A DNA stretch of 64,000 bases from Allopusillimonas ginsengisoli (GTDB lineage: Bacteria > Pseudomonadota > Gammaproteobacteria > Burkholderiales > Burkholderiaceae_B). The translations under genes and the position numbers were made by a program. This document shows positions 7,307 to 17,457 of the stretch, piece by piece (the first letter of the stretch is position 1; the number at the start of each line of letters is the position of its first letter). The DNA lies in NCBI GenBank assembly GCA_005239165.1, contig RAPG01000001.1:558001-622000 (forward strand), read 5' to 3'. The notes under the pieces were generated by a model, which had not been told where the DNA came from, made no database searches, and worked only from the letters and a program-made list of their open reading frames with translations.

Positions 7307-8786
7307 CGGTTTCGTTCCAGTAGGTGTAGCCCAGACCATCAAGAAACGCACGGAATTCTTTTTTGTCTTGCGGCGGAACCTGTATGCCCACCAGAATGCG
7401 ACCGTAGTCGTCGCCCTGGTTGCGGTAATGGAACAGGCTGATGTTCCAGTTGGGGCTCATGTTGGACAAAAACCTTGTGAGTGCGCCCGGACGCTCAGGG
7501 AACTCAAAGCGAAACAGCATTTCATGTTCGGCCAGTACCGAACGGCCGCCCACCATGTACCGCAAGTGGGTCTTGGCCATTTCGTTGCCCGTCAGGTCAA
7601 GCGTTGGAAAGCCTTTCTTCTGAAAGTTGGCAGCCAGCTTATGCTGCTCGGCCTCTGAGCGTATTTGCAGGCCCACATAAACATGTGCCTGATCAGCGTC
7701 GGAAATGCGGTAATTAAACTCGGTGACGCTGCGATCGCCCACCGCCTCGCACAAACGCAGAAAGCTTCCACGCTTTTCGGGAATAGACAACGCAAACAGG
7801 GCCTCACGGGCTTCGCCAACGTCTGCCCGCTCTGCCACAAAACGCAGGCGGTCGAAGTTCATGTTGGCGCCACAGGTAATGGCAACCAGTGTTTTGCCCT
7901 TCCACTTGTGTTGCGCCGCGTAACGCTTGGCTCCCGCGAGCGCGAGCGCCCCGGCGGGCTCGAGCACGCTGCGGGTATCCTGGAACACGTCTTTGATTGC
8001 GGCACAGATGGCGTCGGTATCGACCTGCACGTAGTCATCGACATACTCGCGGGCCAGCTTGAAGGTTTCAAGCCCCACCTGCTTTACCGCCGTTCCGTCT
8101 GAAAAAAGCCCGACATCACTAAGCGTAATACGCCTGCCAGCCTTGATGCTGCGGATCATGGCGTCTGAGTCGAAGGTTTGCACACCGATAATTTTTATTT
8201 CAGGCCGCAGCTGCTTTACGTACGCCGCCACGCCGCTTATAAGGCCACCACCGCCAATAGCAACAAAAATGGCATCAATAGGCCCTGGATGCTGGCGCAG
8301 GATTTCCATGCCAACCGTGCCCTGCCCGGCAATGACATCAGGGTCATCAAAGGGATGCACAAACGTGAGCTTTTCTTTCTTTTCGATTTCTTTGGCATGT
8401 GCGGCAGAATCAGTAAAGCTGTCACCAAACAGCACCACCTCGCCACCCAGCGCGCGTACGGCGTCGATTTTGACTGAAGGCGTGGTAACAGGCATGACAA
8501 TTACCGCCCTGCACCCCAGGCGTTTGGCTGACAGCGCAACCCCTTGGGCATGGTTGCCTGCCGATGCGGCGATAACACCACGCTTGAGGTCGGCGGCCGA
8601 CAGGTTGGCCATTTTGTTATAGGCCCCGCGCAGTTTAAAGCTGAAAACAGGCTGGGTATCTTCGCGTTTCAGTAACACGGTGTTCTGGATACGGGCAGAA
8701 ACCTGGCTGGCCAGATCGAGCGGAGACTCGACCGCAACGTCGTAAACCTTGGAGGTAAGTATGCGCTTTAGATAGTCGGTAGACAT
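7278..8786 (-). CDS. ilvA: Threonine ammonia-lyase, biosynthetic
   Basis: IlvA is a PLP enzyme that converts threonine to 2-oxobutanoate, the first step of isoleucine synthesis. The protein has 502 residues from the ATG at 8786 (MSTDYLKRILTSKVYDVAVES), which matches family N-termini better than an upstream extension. The PLP lysine lies in VFSFKLRGAYNKM, the phosphate-binding glycines in AIGGGGLISGVA, and ASAGNHAQGVALSA is conserved. Two ACT-like regulatory repeats fill the C-terminal third (RGSFLRLCEAVGDRSVTEFNYR and RPGALTRFLSNM), consistent with the long, isoleucine-inhibited form. It is convergent with pxpBC and divergent from the YqaA-like gene. Confidence 0.93.
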   Translation of the reverse strand: MSTDYLKRILTSKVYDVAVESPLDLASQVSARIQNTVLLKREDTQPVFSFKLRGAYNKMANLSAADLKRGVIAASAGNHAQGVALSAKRLGCRAVIVMPVTTPSVKIDAVRALGGEVVLFGDSFTDSAAHAKEIEKKEKLTFVHPFDDPDVIAGQGTVGMEILRQHPGPIDAIFVAIGGGGLISGVAAYVKQLRPEIKIIGVQTFDSDAMIRSIKAGRRITLSDVGLFSDGTAVKQVGLETFKLAREYVDDYVQVDTDAICAAIKDVFQDTRSVLEPAGALALAGAKRYAAQHKWKGKTLVAITCGANMNFDRLRFVAERADVGEAREALFALSIPEKRGSFLRLCEAVGDRSVTEFNYRISDADQAHVYVGLQIRSEAEQHKLAANFQKKGFPTLDLTGNEMAKTHLRYMVGGRSVLAEHEMLFRFEFPERPGALTRFLSNMSPNWNISLFHYRNQGDDYGRILVGIQVPPQDKKEFRAFLDGLGYTYWNETENPAYKLFL

Positions 8787-8871
8787 GTATGAAGGACGAT
8801 GAGGACGGCGCGGAGCGAAAGCGCTCGAAAAAAAGCTCAAGTCAAACAGAATACCATTACACTAGCGCGCT

Positions 8872-9393
8872 ATGGAAGTCTGGCTGCACGCATCAATTAC
8901 CTGGCTATTGGCAACGTTCGCGCTGCCAAGCGTAGGCCTGAGCGCCATATTTATTGTCAGTCTGGTATCTGCCACATTGCTGCCGCTGGGCTCGGAGCCG
9001 GCCGTGTTCGGATACGTCAAGATGGCGCCTGACATGTTCTGGCCGGCTGTTCTGGTGGCCACGGCCGGCAACACCATTGGCGGCGCCATCAGTTACGCCA
9101 TGGGGCTGGGTGCAGACAAAGCGTATGAAAGCTGGCGAGAAAAACACCCTTATCAGCCGCGCACCAAGGCCGGTGGGCGGTGGCATGATTACATCGGATA
9201 CTGGCTAAAGCGCATGGGCCCGCCTGCACTGCTTTTCTCGTGGCTGCCTGTGGTGGGCGACCCGCTGTGCGCGGTGGCAGGCTGGTTGCGTATGCCCTTC
9301 TGGCGCAGCATGGTGTATATCGCCATCGGTAAATTTTTGCGCTATCTGGTCATGACCGCCGGGCTACTGTGGATCTTCCCGCAACAGATCTAA
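8872..9393 (+). CDS. YqaA family membrane protein (DedA/VTT-like)
   Basis: This 173-residue small membrane protein has hydrophobic segments near residues 8-30, 45-75 and 112-170. The family blocks LPLGSEPAVFGYV, VATAGNTIGGAISYAMG and the C-terminal FWRSMVYIAIGKFLRYLVM are present. The YqaA group belongs to the VTT/DedA superfamily, some of which are implicated in lipid or membrane homeostasis, but a specific substrate is not known. It is divergent from ilvA and has its own short leader. Confidence 0.8.
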   Translation: MEVWLHASITWLLATFALPSVGLSAIFIVSLVSATLLPLGSEPAVFGYVKMAPDMFWPAVLVATAGNTIGGAISYAMGLGADKAYESWREKHPYQPRTKAGGRWHDYIGYWLKRMGPPALLFSWLPVVGDPLCAVAGWLRMPFWRSMVYIAIGKFLRYLVMTAGLLWIFPQQI

Positions 9394-9565
9394 ACCACGT
9401 TTTGGCAATGACCAGGCCACGTGCCACCCATGGCACCCGTTACTGATGCGTGGCAACCTTGCCCGCCAGGCCACGCCTACAGCCATATCACGGACATTCC
9501 AATAGATTAAAAACGCAGTTCCCCTTACACTGCCTCTTTAAGGGTTCTCTTTTTTTCTCCCGCTC

Positions 9566-12500
9566 ATGAACGCCCCTCTAGCCAGCCACCTGTTAGCCGC
9601 CGAAGCACTCCAGACAACGGCTCGTCTTCGCGAAATCCCCTACAACTATACGTCTTACTCAGACCGCGAGGTGGTTCACCGCCTGCTGGGTGAAGAGTCC
9701 TGGCAACTGATTTGTCAGTTGCGCGGCGAGCGTCGCACAGGTCGCTCTGCCCTCATGCTTTTCGAAGTGCTGGGCAACATCTGGGTGGTCAGGCGCAACC
9801 CGTACCTGTTCGACGACTTGCTCAACAACCCCAAGCGGCTGCATTTGCTGGTTGAAGTGCTTGAAAACCGGCTCAACGCCATTGACCAGCGTCGCAATGC
9901 CGAGGTTGCCGATCGCGACAGCAAGGTGGCACGCCTGCTGCAAGCCGCACGCACCGCCGTGGCAGACTTCGAAGCCTTGTTCGAGCAAACACGCCAGCGA
10001 CGCAAACAGGCGGTGCGTGTGCTTTCACGCATTACCCACAAAGACAACATCAAGTTTGACGGCCTGTCGCGCGTGTCCCACGTTACTGACGCCACTGACT
10101 GGCGGGTCGAATATCCTTTTGTGGTGCTTACCCCCGATCATGAAAATGAAATGGCCGCACTGGTGCGTGCCTGTATTGAGCTGGGGCTGACCATTATTCC
10201 GCGTGGGGGTGGCACAGGCTACACAGGTGGCGCCATTCCACTCACGCCGCTTTCTGCGGTCATCAATACCGAAAAACTTGACGCCATCGGGCCGGTCGAG
10301 GCCACCACGCTGCCTGGCGTGGCGCAGCCTGTGCGTACCGTGCTAACCGGTGCAGGTGTGGTTACCCGTCGTGTCGCCGAAGCCGCCGAAGCGGCAGGCC
10401 ATGTATTCGCCGTTGACCCCACCTCGGCCGACGCCTCCTGTGTGGGCGGCAACGTATCCATGAACGCGGGTGGCAAAAAAGCAGTGCTATGGGGCACGGC
10501 CCTCGACAACCTCGCCTGGTGGCGCATGGTTGATCCGCAAGGCAACTGGCTTGAGGTTACCCGCCTCGACCACAACCTGGGCAAAATTCACGATGTCGGC
10601 GAAGCCCGCTTCGAACTCAAATGGTTTGATGGCGCTGCCACACCTGGCGCCGTGCTACTGCGCCAAGAAGAACTCAAGGTCGAAGGCTCACGCTTTCGCA
10701 AAGTAGGTTTGGGCAAAGACGTTACAGACAAATTTCTTGCGGGTCTGCCCGGGGTCCAGAAAGAAGGCTGCGACGGCCTGATCACCTCGGCACGCTGGAT
10801 TCTGCATCGCATGCCCGCCCATACGCGTACTGTCTGTATGGAGTTTTTCGGGCAGGCGCGCAATGCCGTGCCCTCTATTGTCGATGTTAAAAACTACCTT
10901 GATGGCCCGGGCCGTGAACGCGGTGCCATTCTGGCCGGGCTGGAGCACCTCGATGAGCGCTATCTGCGCGCTGTGGGTTATGCCACCAAAAGCAAGCGCG
11001 GCGGCCTGCCCAAAATGGTGCTTATCGGTGATATCGTGGGTGACGACGCAGACGCTGTTGCGCTGGCGGCCAGCGAAGTGGTTCGTATTGCCAACTCACG
11101 CCATGGCGAGGGCTTTGTGGCGGTAAGCCCCGAAGCGCGCAAAAAATTCTGGCTTGACCGTGCACGCACGGCAGCCATCGCACGTCACACCAACGCCTTC
11201 AAAATTAACGAAGACGTCGTCATACCGCTGGCCCGCATGGGCGAGTACACCGACGCCATCGAACGCATCAACATCGAACTGTCCACTCGCAACAAACTGC
11301 GGCTACTCGATAAGCTTGATACGTTTCTGCAGGGTGAACTACCTGTCGGCAAGATCACGGTCGACGATGGTGCTGACCAGGCCCACGCAGAAGCCCTTGC
11401 CGACCGAACTCGCGACGCACACGCGGCACTGACGCAAGTGGGCCAGCGCTGGCACTGGCTGCTGAACAATCTTGACCTGCCACTGGCCGACGCCCTCGAT
11501 ACGCTGGGCGCTCCTGGCCTGACAGACACACTGCCAGCGCTGCAAGAACGCTTGTCAGGCCAGCCTGATGCGACGGTGTTCGACATTGTTCAGGATCACA
11601 CCATTCGCGTTTCCTGGAAAACCGAAGTACGCGCCGAAATGGAGCGCTGCTTTGCCGGGGCCGATCATGCAGCGATTCTGGCCGAGATCCAGGCCATTCA
11701 TGACCGGGTGCTAAGAAGCCGCGTTTTTATTGCCCTGCATATGCATGCCGGCGATGGCAACGTGCACACCAATATCCCCGTCAACTCTGACGACTACGAG
11801 ATGCTGCGGGAAGCCAATGAGGCGGTCGCCCGCATTATGCAAATCGCACGCAGTCTTGATGGCGTCATCTCGGGTGAACACGGCATAGGCCTGACCAAGT
11901 ATGAATACCTGACGCAAGAAGAACTGGCCCCCTTTCAGGGCTACAAGCAGCGCATTGACCCCAATGGCCACTTCAACGCCGGCAAACTGCTGCCAGGCGC
12001 AGACCTGCGCCATGCCTGGACGCCCAGCTTTAATTTGCTGGGCCACGAATCGCTAATCATGCAGCGCAGTGAGATTGGCTCAATTTCGAACGCCATCAAA
12101 GACTGTCTGCGTTGCGGCAAGTGCAAGCCCGTGTGTGCAACCCACGTACCTCGCGCCAACCTGCTTTACTCGCCGCGCAACAAAATTCTGGCAACCTCTT
12201 TGCTGATCGAAGGCTTTCTGTATGAAGAACAGACACGTCGCGGCATTAGCTTAAAGCACTGGGAAGAATTTGAAGACGTAGCCGACCACTGCACGGTTTG
12301 CCACAAATGCTACAACCCCTGTCCGGTCGACATTGACTTTGGCGATGTGTCGATGGAGATGCGTGCACTGCTGCGTCGAATGAATAAAAAATCATTCAAC
12401 CCCGGCACCACGGCCGCCATGTTCTTCCTGAACGCCAAAGACCCACGTGTTATCAACGCCACGCGCAAAGGCATGATAGACGTTGGTTACAAGGCACAGC

Positions 12501-13504
12501 GGATCGCTCACGACTTGTTTGCCCGCCCTGCGCGCAAACAGGCTGATCACCCGCCCGCCACCGTGGGCAAGGCGCCCATACGCGAGCAGGTCATCCATTT
12601 CATCAACAAGAAGATGCCAGGCGGTCTGCCCAAACAGGCTGCGCGCAAGCTGCTGGACATCGAAGATGCCAGCTACATACCGATTATCCGTGACCCGGCG
12701 CGCACCTCGCCCGACACCGAAGCTGTGTTTTATTTTCCGGGCTGTGGCTCGGAGCGGTTATTTTCACAGGTAGGGCTGGCCACCCAGGCCATGCTCTGGC
12801 ATGCCGGCGTACAAACTGTGCTGCCGCCCGGCTATCTGTGCTGTGGTTACCCGCAGCGCGGCAACGGCATGACCGACAAAGCCGAGAAAATCATCACCGA
12901 CAATCGCGTGCTGTTTTCACGCATGGCCACGACATTAAATTACCTCGACATCAAAACCATTGTCGTCAGTTGTGGTACCTGCTATGACCAGCTGGCCGGT
13001 TACGAGTTTGAAAACATCTTTCCAGGTTGCAGGCTGATCGACATCCATGAGTACCTGCTCGAAAAAGGCATACAGCTACACGATGTGAAAGGCGTGCGCT
13101 ATATGTACCATGACCCCTGTCACTCGCCGATGAAGCTGCAAGACCCCATGAAAACCGTCAAAAGTCTGGTGGGTGAAGGTGCCATCAAGACAGACCGCTG
13201 CTGCGGCGAGTCTGGCACGCTGGCAGTGTCGCGGCCGGATATTTCAACGCAGGTACGCTACCGCAAAGAAGAGGAGCTGGCCAAGAACACAGCCACCCTG
13301 CGCGAGGATGGCTACAGCGGCGAAATAAAGATGCTGACATCCTGTCCTTCGTGTCTGCAAGGCTTGTCGCGCTACGAGCAGGATACGGGCATGGACGCCG
13401 ACTACATCGTCGTCGAGATGGCCCGCCACATATTGGGGACAGACTGGATGCCCAATTACGTGCGTGACGCTAACAACGGTGGCATAGAGCGCGTACTGGT
13501 CTGA
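9566..13504 (+). CDS. DUF3683 FAD/FMN dehydrogenase fused to Fe-S and CCG domains
   Basis: This single 1312-residue chain has an N-terminal DUF3683-like region (residues 1-170) and a PCMH/FAD_binding_4 domain with [15 protein letters not shown] near residue 211. A GlcD/D-lactate-type FAD-linked oxidase C-terminal domain follows ([32 protein letters not shown]). Two ferredoxin-like clusters come next ([11 protein letters not shown] near 847, [12 protein letters not shown] near 909), then two CCG half-domains ([13 protein letters not shown] near 1057, [23 protein letters not shown] near 1211). It joins functions usually split over GlcD, GlcE and GlcF-like subunits. It probably oxidises a 2-hydroxy acid and passes electrons to the quinone pool, but the substrate is unknown. 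The gene stands alone. Confidence 0.9.
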   Translation: MNAPLASHLLAAEALQTTARLREIPYNYTSYSDREVVHRLLGEESWQLICQLRGERRTGRSALMLFEVLGNIWVVRRNPYLFDDLLNNPKRLHLLVEVLENRLNAIDQRRNAEVADRDSKVARLLQAARTAVADFEALFEQTRQRRKQAVRVLSRITHKDNIKFDGLSRVSHVTDATDWRVEYPFVVLTPDHENEMAALVRACIELGLTIIPRGGGTGYTGGAIPLTPLSAVINTEKLDAIGPVEATTLPGVAQPVRTVLTGAGVVTRRVAEAAEAAGHVFAVDPTSADASCVGGNVSMNAGGKKAVLWGTALDNLAWWRMVDPQGNWLEVTRLDHNLGKIHDVGEARFELKWFDGAATPGAVLLRQEELKVEGSRFRKVGLGKDVTDKFLAGLPGVQKEGCDGLITSARWILHRMPAHTRTVCMEFFGQARNAVPSIVDVKNYLDGPGRERGAILAGLEHLDERYLRAVGYATKSKRGGLPKMVLIGDIVGDDADAVALAASEVVRIANSRHGEGFVAVSPEARKKFWLDRARTAAIARHTNAFKINEDVVIPLARMGEYTDAIERINIELSTRNKLRLLDKLDTFLQGELPVGKITVDDGADQAHAEALADRTRDAHAALTQVGQRWHWLLNNLDLPLADALDTLGAPGLTDTLPALQERLSGQPDATVFDIVQDHTIRVSWKTEVRAEMERCFAGADHAAILAEIQAIHDRVLRSRVFIALHMHAGDGNVHTNIPVNSDDYEMLREANEAVARIMQIARSLDGVISGEHGIGLTKYEYLTQEELAPFQGYKQRIDPNGHFNAGKLLPGADLRHAWTPSFNLLGHESLIMQRSEIGSISNAIKDCLRCGKCKPVCATHVPRANLLYSPRNKILATSLLIEGFLYEEQTRRGISLKHWEEFEDVADHCTVCHKCYNPCPVDIDFGDVSMEMRALLRRMNKKSFNPGTTAAMFFLNAKDPRVINATRKGMIDVGYKAQRIAHDLFARPARKQADHPPATVGKAPIREQVIHFINKKMPGGLPKQAARKLLDIEDASYIPIIRDPARTSPDTEAVFYFPGCGSERLFSQVGLATQAMLWHAGVQTVLPPGYLCCGYPQRGNGMTDKAEKIITDNRVLFSRMATTLNYLDIKTIVVSCGTCYDQLAGYEFENIFPGCRLIDIHEYLLEKGIQLHDVKGVRYMYHDPCHSPMKLQDPMKTVKSLVGEGAIKTDRCCGESGTLAVSRPDISTQVRYRKEEELAKNTATLREDGYSGEIKMLTSCPSCLQGLSRYEQDTGMDADYIVVEMARHILGTDWMPNYVRDANNGGIERVLV

Positions 13505-13546
13505 CGGCACACAGCCCGCTGCGGGTGCATATCGGGCCCGCTGGCG

Positions 13547-13580
13547 AAAAAAAACGGTGCTGTCCATCGCGACAGCACCG
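13547..13580 (-). terminator. Rho-independent terminator downstream of apt
   Basis: On the minus strand CGGTGCTGTC and GACAGCACCG (13571-13580 and 13555-13564) form a 10-bp stem with a six-base loop, followed by eight T (plus-strand A8 at 13547-13554). It lies about 165 bp past the apt stop. It would also sit in the 3' tail of the DUF3683 transcript, where it lacks a T-run. Confidence 0.8.
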
Positions 13581-13711
13581 GCCGGAGAAAGTTGTCACGC
13601 GTGCGTGGACGACAGTCACCACGTCAGACATGGAGTCGCCCGGCGCAACAATGGTCGCGCAAGAGCGAACGACTGTCTGTAGCGCCACTTTGTGGCGACG
13701 CTGTTGGCACG

Positions 13712-13732
13712 ACACGCAGCCAGGCTGCGTGT
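13712..13732. repeat. GC-rich hairpin near the apt stop codon
   Basis: ACACGCAG (13712-13719) pairs with CTGCGTGT (13725-13732) around the loop CCAGG. A second small dyad, GCGCCAC/GTGGCG, lies just upstream. There is no T-run. Together with the terminator at 13547 it makes the 13505-13746 gap unusually structured. Confidence 0.45.
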
Positions 13733-13746
13733 GCACCCTGCTCTTG

Positions 13747-14322
13747 TTATTCGTCTTCTGTCGTGCAGTCGACGCTATCTGAAGCATCAAACTGACATAC
13801 GGTGTACAACGGAAGCCCGGTTTCTTTCAAGGCCTTAGAGCCCCCAAGATAGGGCAGATCGATAATGGCAGCGGCCTCGATGACATTGGCCCCAAGACGT
13901 TGCAACAGCTTGGAGGCGGCCACCATGGTGCCGCCGGTGGCGATCAGATCGTCAATTAGCAACACCCGCTGCCCCGGTCGCACGGCGTCAGTATGCATTT
14001 CGACCGACGCGTTGCCGTACTCAAGCGTATATTCTTCGGCCACAGTGCGAAACGGTAGCTTGCCTTTTTTCCGCACCGGCACAAAACCCAGATTTAGCTC
14101 GTAAGCCAGCACTGATCCCAAAATAAAACCCCTGGCATCCACACCTGCGACCAGATCGAGGCGATGCCGCATGTAACGGTAGACGAACAGGTCAACGAGC
14201 ACGCGAAACGAGCGCGGATCCTGGAGCACGGGAGTGATATCGCGGAAAATGACGCCGGGCTTGGGCCAGTCGGGTACGCTACGTATGGTTCTGCGTACGT
14301 AGTCAGCAGGATCAATATGCAT
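13747..14322 (-). CDS. apt: Adenine phosphoribosyltransferase
   Basis: Apt salvages adenine with PRPP to AMP. It has 191 residues from the ATG at 14322 ([20 protein letters not shown]), which fits the family start; a longer in-frame start at 14361 adds a hydrophobic leader that looks spurious. [14 protein letters not shown] is conserved, as are [14 protein letters not shown] and the PRPP-binding loop [14 protein letters not shown]. It is transcribed towards a terminator at about 13547. Confidence 0.92.
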   Translation of the reverse strand: MHIDPADYVRRTIRSVPDWPKPGVIFRDITPVLQDPRSFRVLVDLFVYRYMRHRLDLVAGVDARGFILGSVLAYELNLGFVPVRKKGKLPFRTVAEEYTLEYGNASVEMHTDAVRPGQRVLLIDDLIATGGTMVAASKLLQRLGANVIEAAAIIDLPYLGGSKALKETGLPLYTVCQFDASDSVDCTTEDE

Positions 14323-14500
14323 TTGCTTTGCCAGAAACAGAAATAAGCCGGAAGCCCACACTATACGCTTCCAGCATTACAGGCATTTTACCAAGTTACT
14401 GGTTGCTGCGAGCAGGTTTATGTCAGCGACGCGCAGACCTCTGCCTGGATCTCGCAAAATGATACGCGCACAGTGTGAAAGTATTGTTTAAAATCGGCGA

Positions 14501-15489
14501 ATGGAACCTAATCCCGCATTCGCCGAAGGCGATATTCTCGCCTCGGCTCACCGCAGTTTCGCCATTGAGATCCAGGCACTTCAGGCCCTCGACACTCGGC
14601 TGAACGGCACTTTTGAAGACGCCGTCGCCATGATACTGGCGTGCCAGGGGCGGGTGGTCGTCACGGGCATAGGAAAATCCGGTCATATTGGCCGAAAAAT
14701 TGCTGCCACGCTGGCTTCCACCGGCACACCGGCATTTTTCATGCATGGGGCCGAGGCCATTCACGGCGATCTCGGCATGCTGACACAACAAGACATTGTT
14801 CTGGCGCTGTCCTATTCAGGTGAAGCCCGCGAACTTATCACAGTGCTTACCATCACCAAACGCATGGGGGCACGTCTCATCTCCATCACTGGTAACCCCG
14901 ATTCTGAGTTAGCCCGTAATGCCGACCTGCACCTTGACGCCCATGTGGCGCAAGAGGCCTGCCCGCTCAACCTGGCCCCTACGGCCAGCACAACGGCGGC
15001 GTTGGTTCTGGGCGATGCGCTGGCCGTGGCCTGTCTGGAAGCCCGTGGTTTCAGCCGTGAAGACTTTGCCCGCTCCCACCCCGGTGGCGCGCTGGGACGT
15101 CGGCTGCTCACTTTTGTGCGCGATGTCATGCGCAAGGGCGATGCGCTGCCCATCGTGCATGCCCATACGCCCATCCCTGAAGCGCTCGAAGAAATGTCGG
15201 TCAAAGGCATGGGCATGACCATTGTTGTAGATGCTGAAAAAAACCGGTGGGCATATTCACTGACGGCGACCTTCGCCGTCTCATCGTCAAACAGGGAGAC
15301 ATCCGCGCACTCAAGGTGGCCGATGGCATGACAGCCCACCCCAAAACCATTCTGCCGGGCTCCCTTGCGGTCGAAGCCGCCACGGCCATGGACGCCGGCC
15401 AGCTCAGCCAAATGCTCGTGGTCGACGAAGCCGGGCTATTATTGGGGGCTTTGCATATGCACGATTTGCTTGCGGCCAAGGTACTCTGA
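14501..15489 (+). CDS. kdsD: D-arabinose 5-phosphate isomerase KdsD (apparent frameshift)
   Basis: KdsD converts ribulose 5-phosphate to arabinose 5-phosphate, the first step of Kdo synthesis. The SIS domain is intact: GRVVVTGIGKSGHIGRKIAATL, HGDLGMLTQQD, LALSYSGEARELITVL and the SHPGGALGRRLL end. The tandem CBS part is split. The first frame leaves the family sequence after MGMTIVVDAEK and stops at 15331, while VGIFTDGDLRRLIVKQGDI resumes from about 15247 in another frame and ends at 15489. The break coincides with A7 at 15237-15243, and eight A would restore one 329-residue protein. The stop overlaps the kdsC ATG. A damaged kdsD would be costly unless another isomerase exists, so a missing base in the read sequence is likely. 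Confidence 0.88.
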
Positions 15490-16088
15490 TGACTCTTTCT
15501 CATATTTCCCATCCCGTCGAAGCCCTGATCCTCGCCAAAGAGTCTCAGGGGGTCATTGAGCGCGCCCGACAGATAAAGCTGATGGCGTTTGATGTAGATG
15601 GCGTTCTTACTGACGGCAGCCTCTGGTACGGCGAACACGGCGAGCAGATAAAACGCTTTAACGCGCTCGACGGTCATGGGCTGCGGTTACTGCGTGAAAG
15701 CGGCATTACCGTTGCCTTGATTACCGGTCGCGAGGGGCCCATTGTTGACCGGCGCGCTGCCGAACTAGGCATTCCCCTGGTGCAGCAAGGCGTGCGCGAC
15801 AAGGCTCTGGCCCTTGCAACGCTTGCTCAAGATCATGGCTGCACGCTGGCCGAAACCGGGTATATGGGCGACGACATCATTGATCTGGCCGCCTTGCAGC
15901 GGGCGGGGTTCGCTGCAAGCGTGCCCAATGCCCCCGCCTATGTAACACAGGCCGCGCACTGGGTTTCTTCGCTTCAGGGGGGGTCAGGTGCAGCACGCGA
16001 ATGCTGTGATCTCATCCTTGCAGCACAGGGCAAGCTTGGCGCATTTTTTGCTCCAAATGCAATGTTCATGAGCGGTTCCATCCAATAA
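15489..16088 (+). CDS. kdsC: 3-deoxy-manno-octulosonate-8-phosphatase KdsC
   Basis: KdsC is a 199-residue HAD-superfamily type C0 phosphatase that removes phosphate from Kdo-8-P. Motif I is MAFDVDGVLTDGSLWYG, followed by FNALDGHGLRLLRESGI and VALITGREGPIV (motif II). Motif IV is MGDDIIDLAALQRAGF. The ATG shares its A with the kdsD stop (TGATG), a coupled arrangement. The order kdsD-kdsC-lptC-lptA-lptB is the conserved LPS-core and transport cluster. Confidence 0.93.
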   Translation: MTLSHISHPVEALILAKESQGVIERARQIKLMAFDVDGVLTDGSLWYGEHGEQIKRFNALDGHGLRLLRESGITVALITGREGPIVDRRAAELGIPLVQQGVRDKALALATLAQDHGCTLAETGYMGDDIIDLAALQRAGFAASVPNAPAYVTQAAHWVSSLQGGSGAARECCDLILAAQGKLGAFFAPNAMFMSGSIQ

Positions 16089-16091
16089 GCC

Positions 16092-16721
16092 ATGAAAGAA
16101 CGCGCCCCGGCCCTGGTCGCCCTTCTTCTGCTCCTCGCCCTGGTCGCCGGCACCTGGTGGGCTGCTGACTACGCCCAGCGCGCCATCACTCTCGAACCAC
16201 CGCGACGGGTTACGCACGAGCCTGACGCCTGGGCTACCGACTTTTCTATGGTGCGCACCGACGAACATGGGGTCGCCATCAACCGGCTTGAGGGCGACCG
16301 GATGCGCCACTTTCCTGACGATGACTCATATGAAGTCACCCATGTGCGCGCCATAGGACAAAAGCCCGGTTCACCCATTACCGTCGCCACGTCTGACACC
16401 GCCATCATGGACGATAACGCAGACAATAACGCGACGCGCATCATCATGAAAGGCAATGCGCATGTACACAGAATGCCCGATGCCGATAACCCGCCGCTTG
16501 ACGTCACCAGCGAACAACTAACGCTGCTTCCAGACCAGGATGAGGTCTACACGAATCTTCCCGCGCTGGTAGTTCATGGCAAATCCACCATGAACGGCAC
16601 GGGTATGCGCTACGATAACAAGACCCGCCAGCTTCAGGTGTTTTCTTCGTCTGATGTCAAAATTTCAGGTGAAGAATCAAAACCGAAGTCGTCCACCCCA
16701 AAAACCACGGGCAAACAATAA
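16092..16721 (+). CDS. lptC: LPS export system protein LptC
   Basis: LptC is a 209-residue bitopic inner-membrane protein that links the LptB2FG extractor to the periplasmic LptA bridge. One N-terminal helix (APALVALLLLLALVAGTWWAA) precedes a periplasmic beta-jellyroll with the family block YEVTHVRAIGQKPG and later VTSEQLTLLPDQDEVYTN. The start is three bases after the kdsC stop. The C-terminal tail (SKPKSSTPKTTGKQ) is low complexity. Confidence 0.88.
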   Translation: MKERAPALVALLLLLALVAGTWWAADYAQRAITLEPPRRVTHEPDAWATDFSMVRTDEHGVAINRLEGDRMRHFPDDDSYEVTHVRAIGQKPGSPITVATSDTAIMDDNADNNATRIIMKGNAHVHRMPDADNPPLDVTSEQLTLLPDQDEVYTNLPALVVHGKSTMNGTGMRYDNKTRQLQVFSSSDVKISGEESKPKSSTPKTTGKQ

Positions 16722-16723
16722 TC

Positions 16724-17437
16724 ATGACACGATCACGCTCATCCACTTACATGGCACGCCTCGCCGGCCTCATGCTGACCTGCATCACAGGGCTGGCATG
16801 TGCTCAGAGCAGCCCGGCACCCACCGCTACCCAGCAGCCTGCCGCCACCGCAAAACAATCCAAGCCCGCCACCGCTGCCCCGGCAGCGGGTGCCACATCT
16901 GCTGAAGCGCCCGCCGCCAAGTCGCAAGACGACGCACCAGAACCCGACACCGTTATTCTTTCCGACACACTTCACTACGATGACGTCAAGAAACAAAGCG
17001 TCTTTACCGGCAATGTCATCATGACCCGCGGCCTCATGACGCTAACGGCAGACAAGCTGGTGCTCAATGAAGATGCCGATGGCTTCCAGTTTGGTACGGC
17101 GACGGTTGCTGCTGGCAAGCTGGTCAATATCCGCCAGGAAAACCCCGAAAAATTTGAAGTTCTCGAAGCACAAGGCCTGCGCGGTGAATACGACGGCAAA
17201 AATGAACAGGTCGAAATGATCGGCCAGGCTGTCGTCACACGCTATATCTGTGGCAAGCCCTTTGACAACGTCAAGGGCGAACGTGTTATTTATCATCAAA
17301 AATCCGGCACCTATGAAGCATTCGGAGGGCCAGAATCAGCCGCCCACGGCGGTCGTGTGCGCTCGCTCGCCCAGCCACGGGCGAAAACCGACGCAGCCGT
17401 CGCCGAATGCCAGAAAAAATCCGCCTCCACCAAATAA
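16724..17437 (+). CDS. lptA: LPS transport periplasmic protein LptA
   Basis: The protein has 237 residues. An N-terminal signal peptide (MARLAGLMLTCITGLACAQ, cleavage probably after CAQ) is followed by about 45 residues of Ala/Pro/Thr-rich linker that common LptA proteins lack. The OstA/LptA beta-jellyroll comes next (LHYDDVKKQSVFTGNVIMTRG, LTADKLVLNEDADGFQF, GERVIYHQKSGTYEAFGG). LptA carries LPS across the periplasm. The start is two bases after the lptC stop and 20 bases separate it from lptB. Confidence 0.88.
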   Translation: MTRSRSSTYMARLAGLMLTCITGLACAQSSPAPTATQQPAATAKQSKPATAAPAAGATSAEAPAAKSQDDAPEPDTVILSDTLHYDDVKKQSVFTGNVIMTRGLMTLTADKLVLNEDADGFQFGTATVAAGKLVNIRQENPEKFEVLEAQGLRGEYDGKNEQVEMIGQAVVTRYICGKPFDNVKGERVIYHQKSGTYEAFGGPESAAHGGRVRSLAQPRAKTDAAVAECQKKSASTK

Positions 17438-17457
17438 AGGCCTGACACCTGTTGCCT

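Noticed and set aside
15237..15243. Programmed slippage in kdsD as the leading explanation
   Set aside because: Possible on an A-run, but four other genes in the window show the same one-base loss, two of them at runs of only two to four bases where slippage is unlikely.
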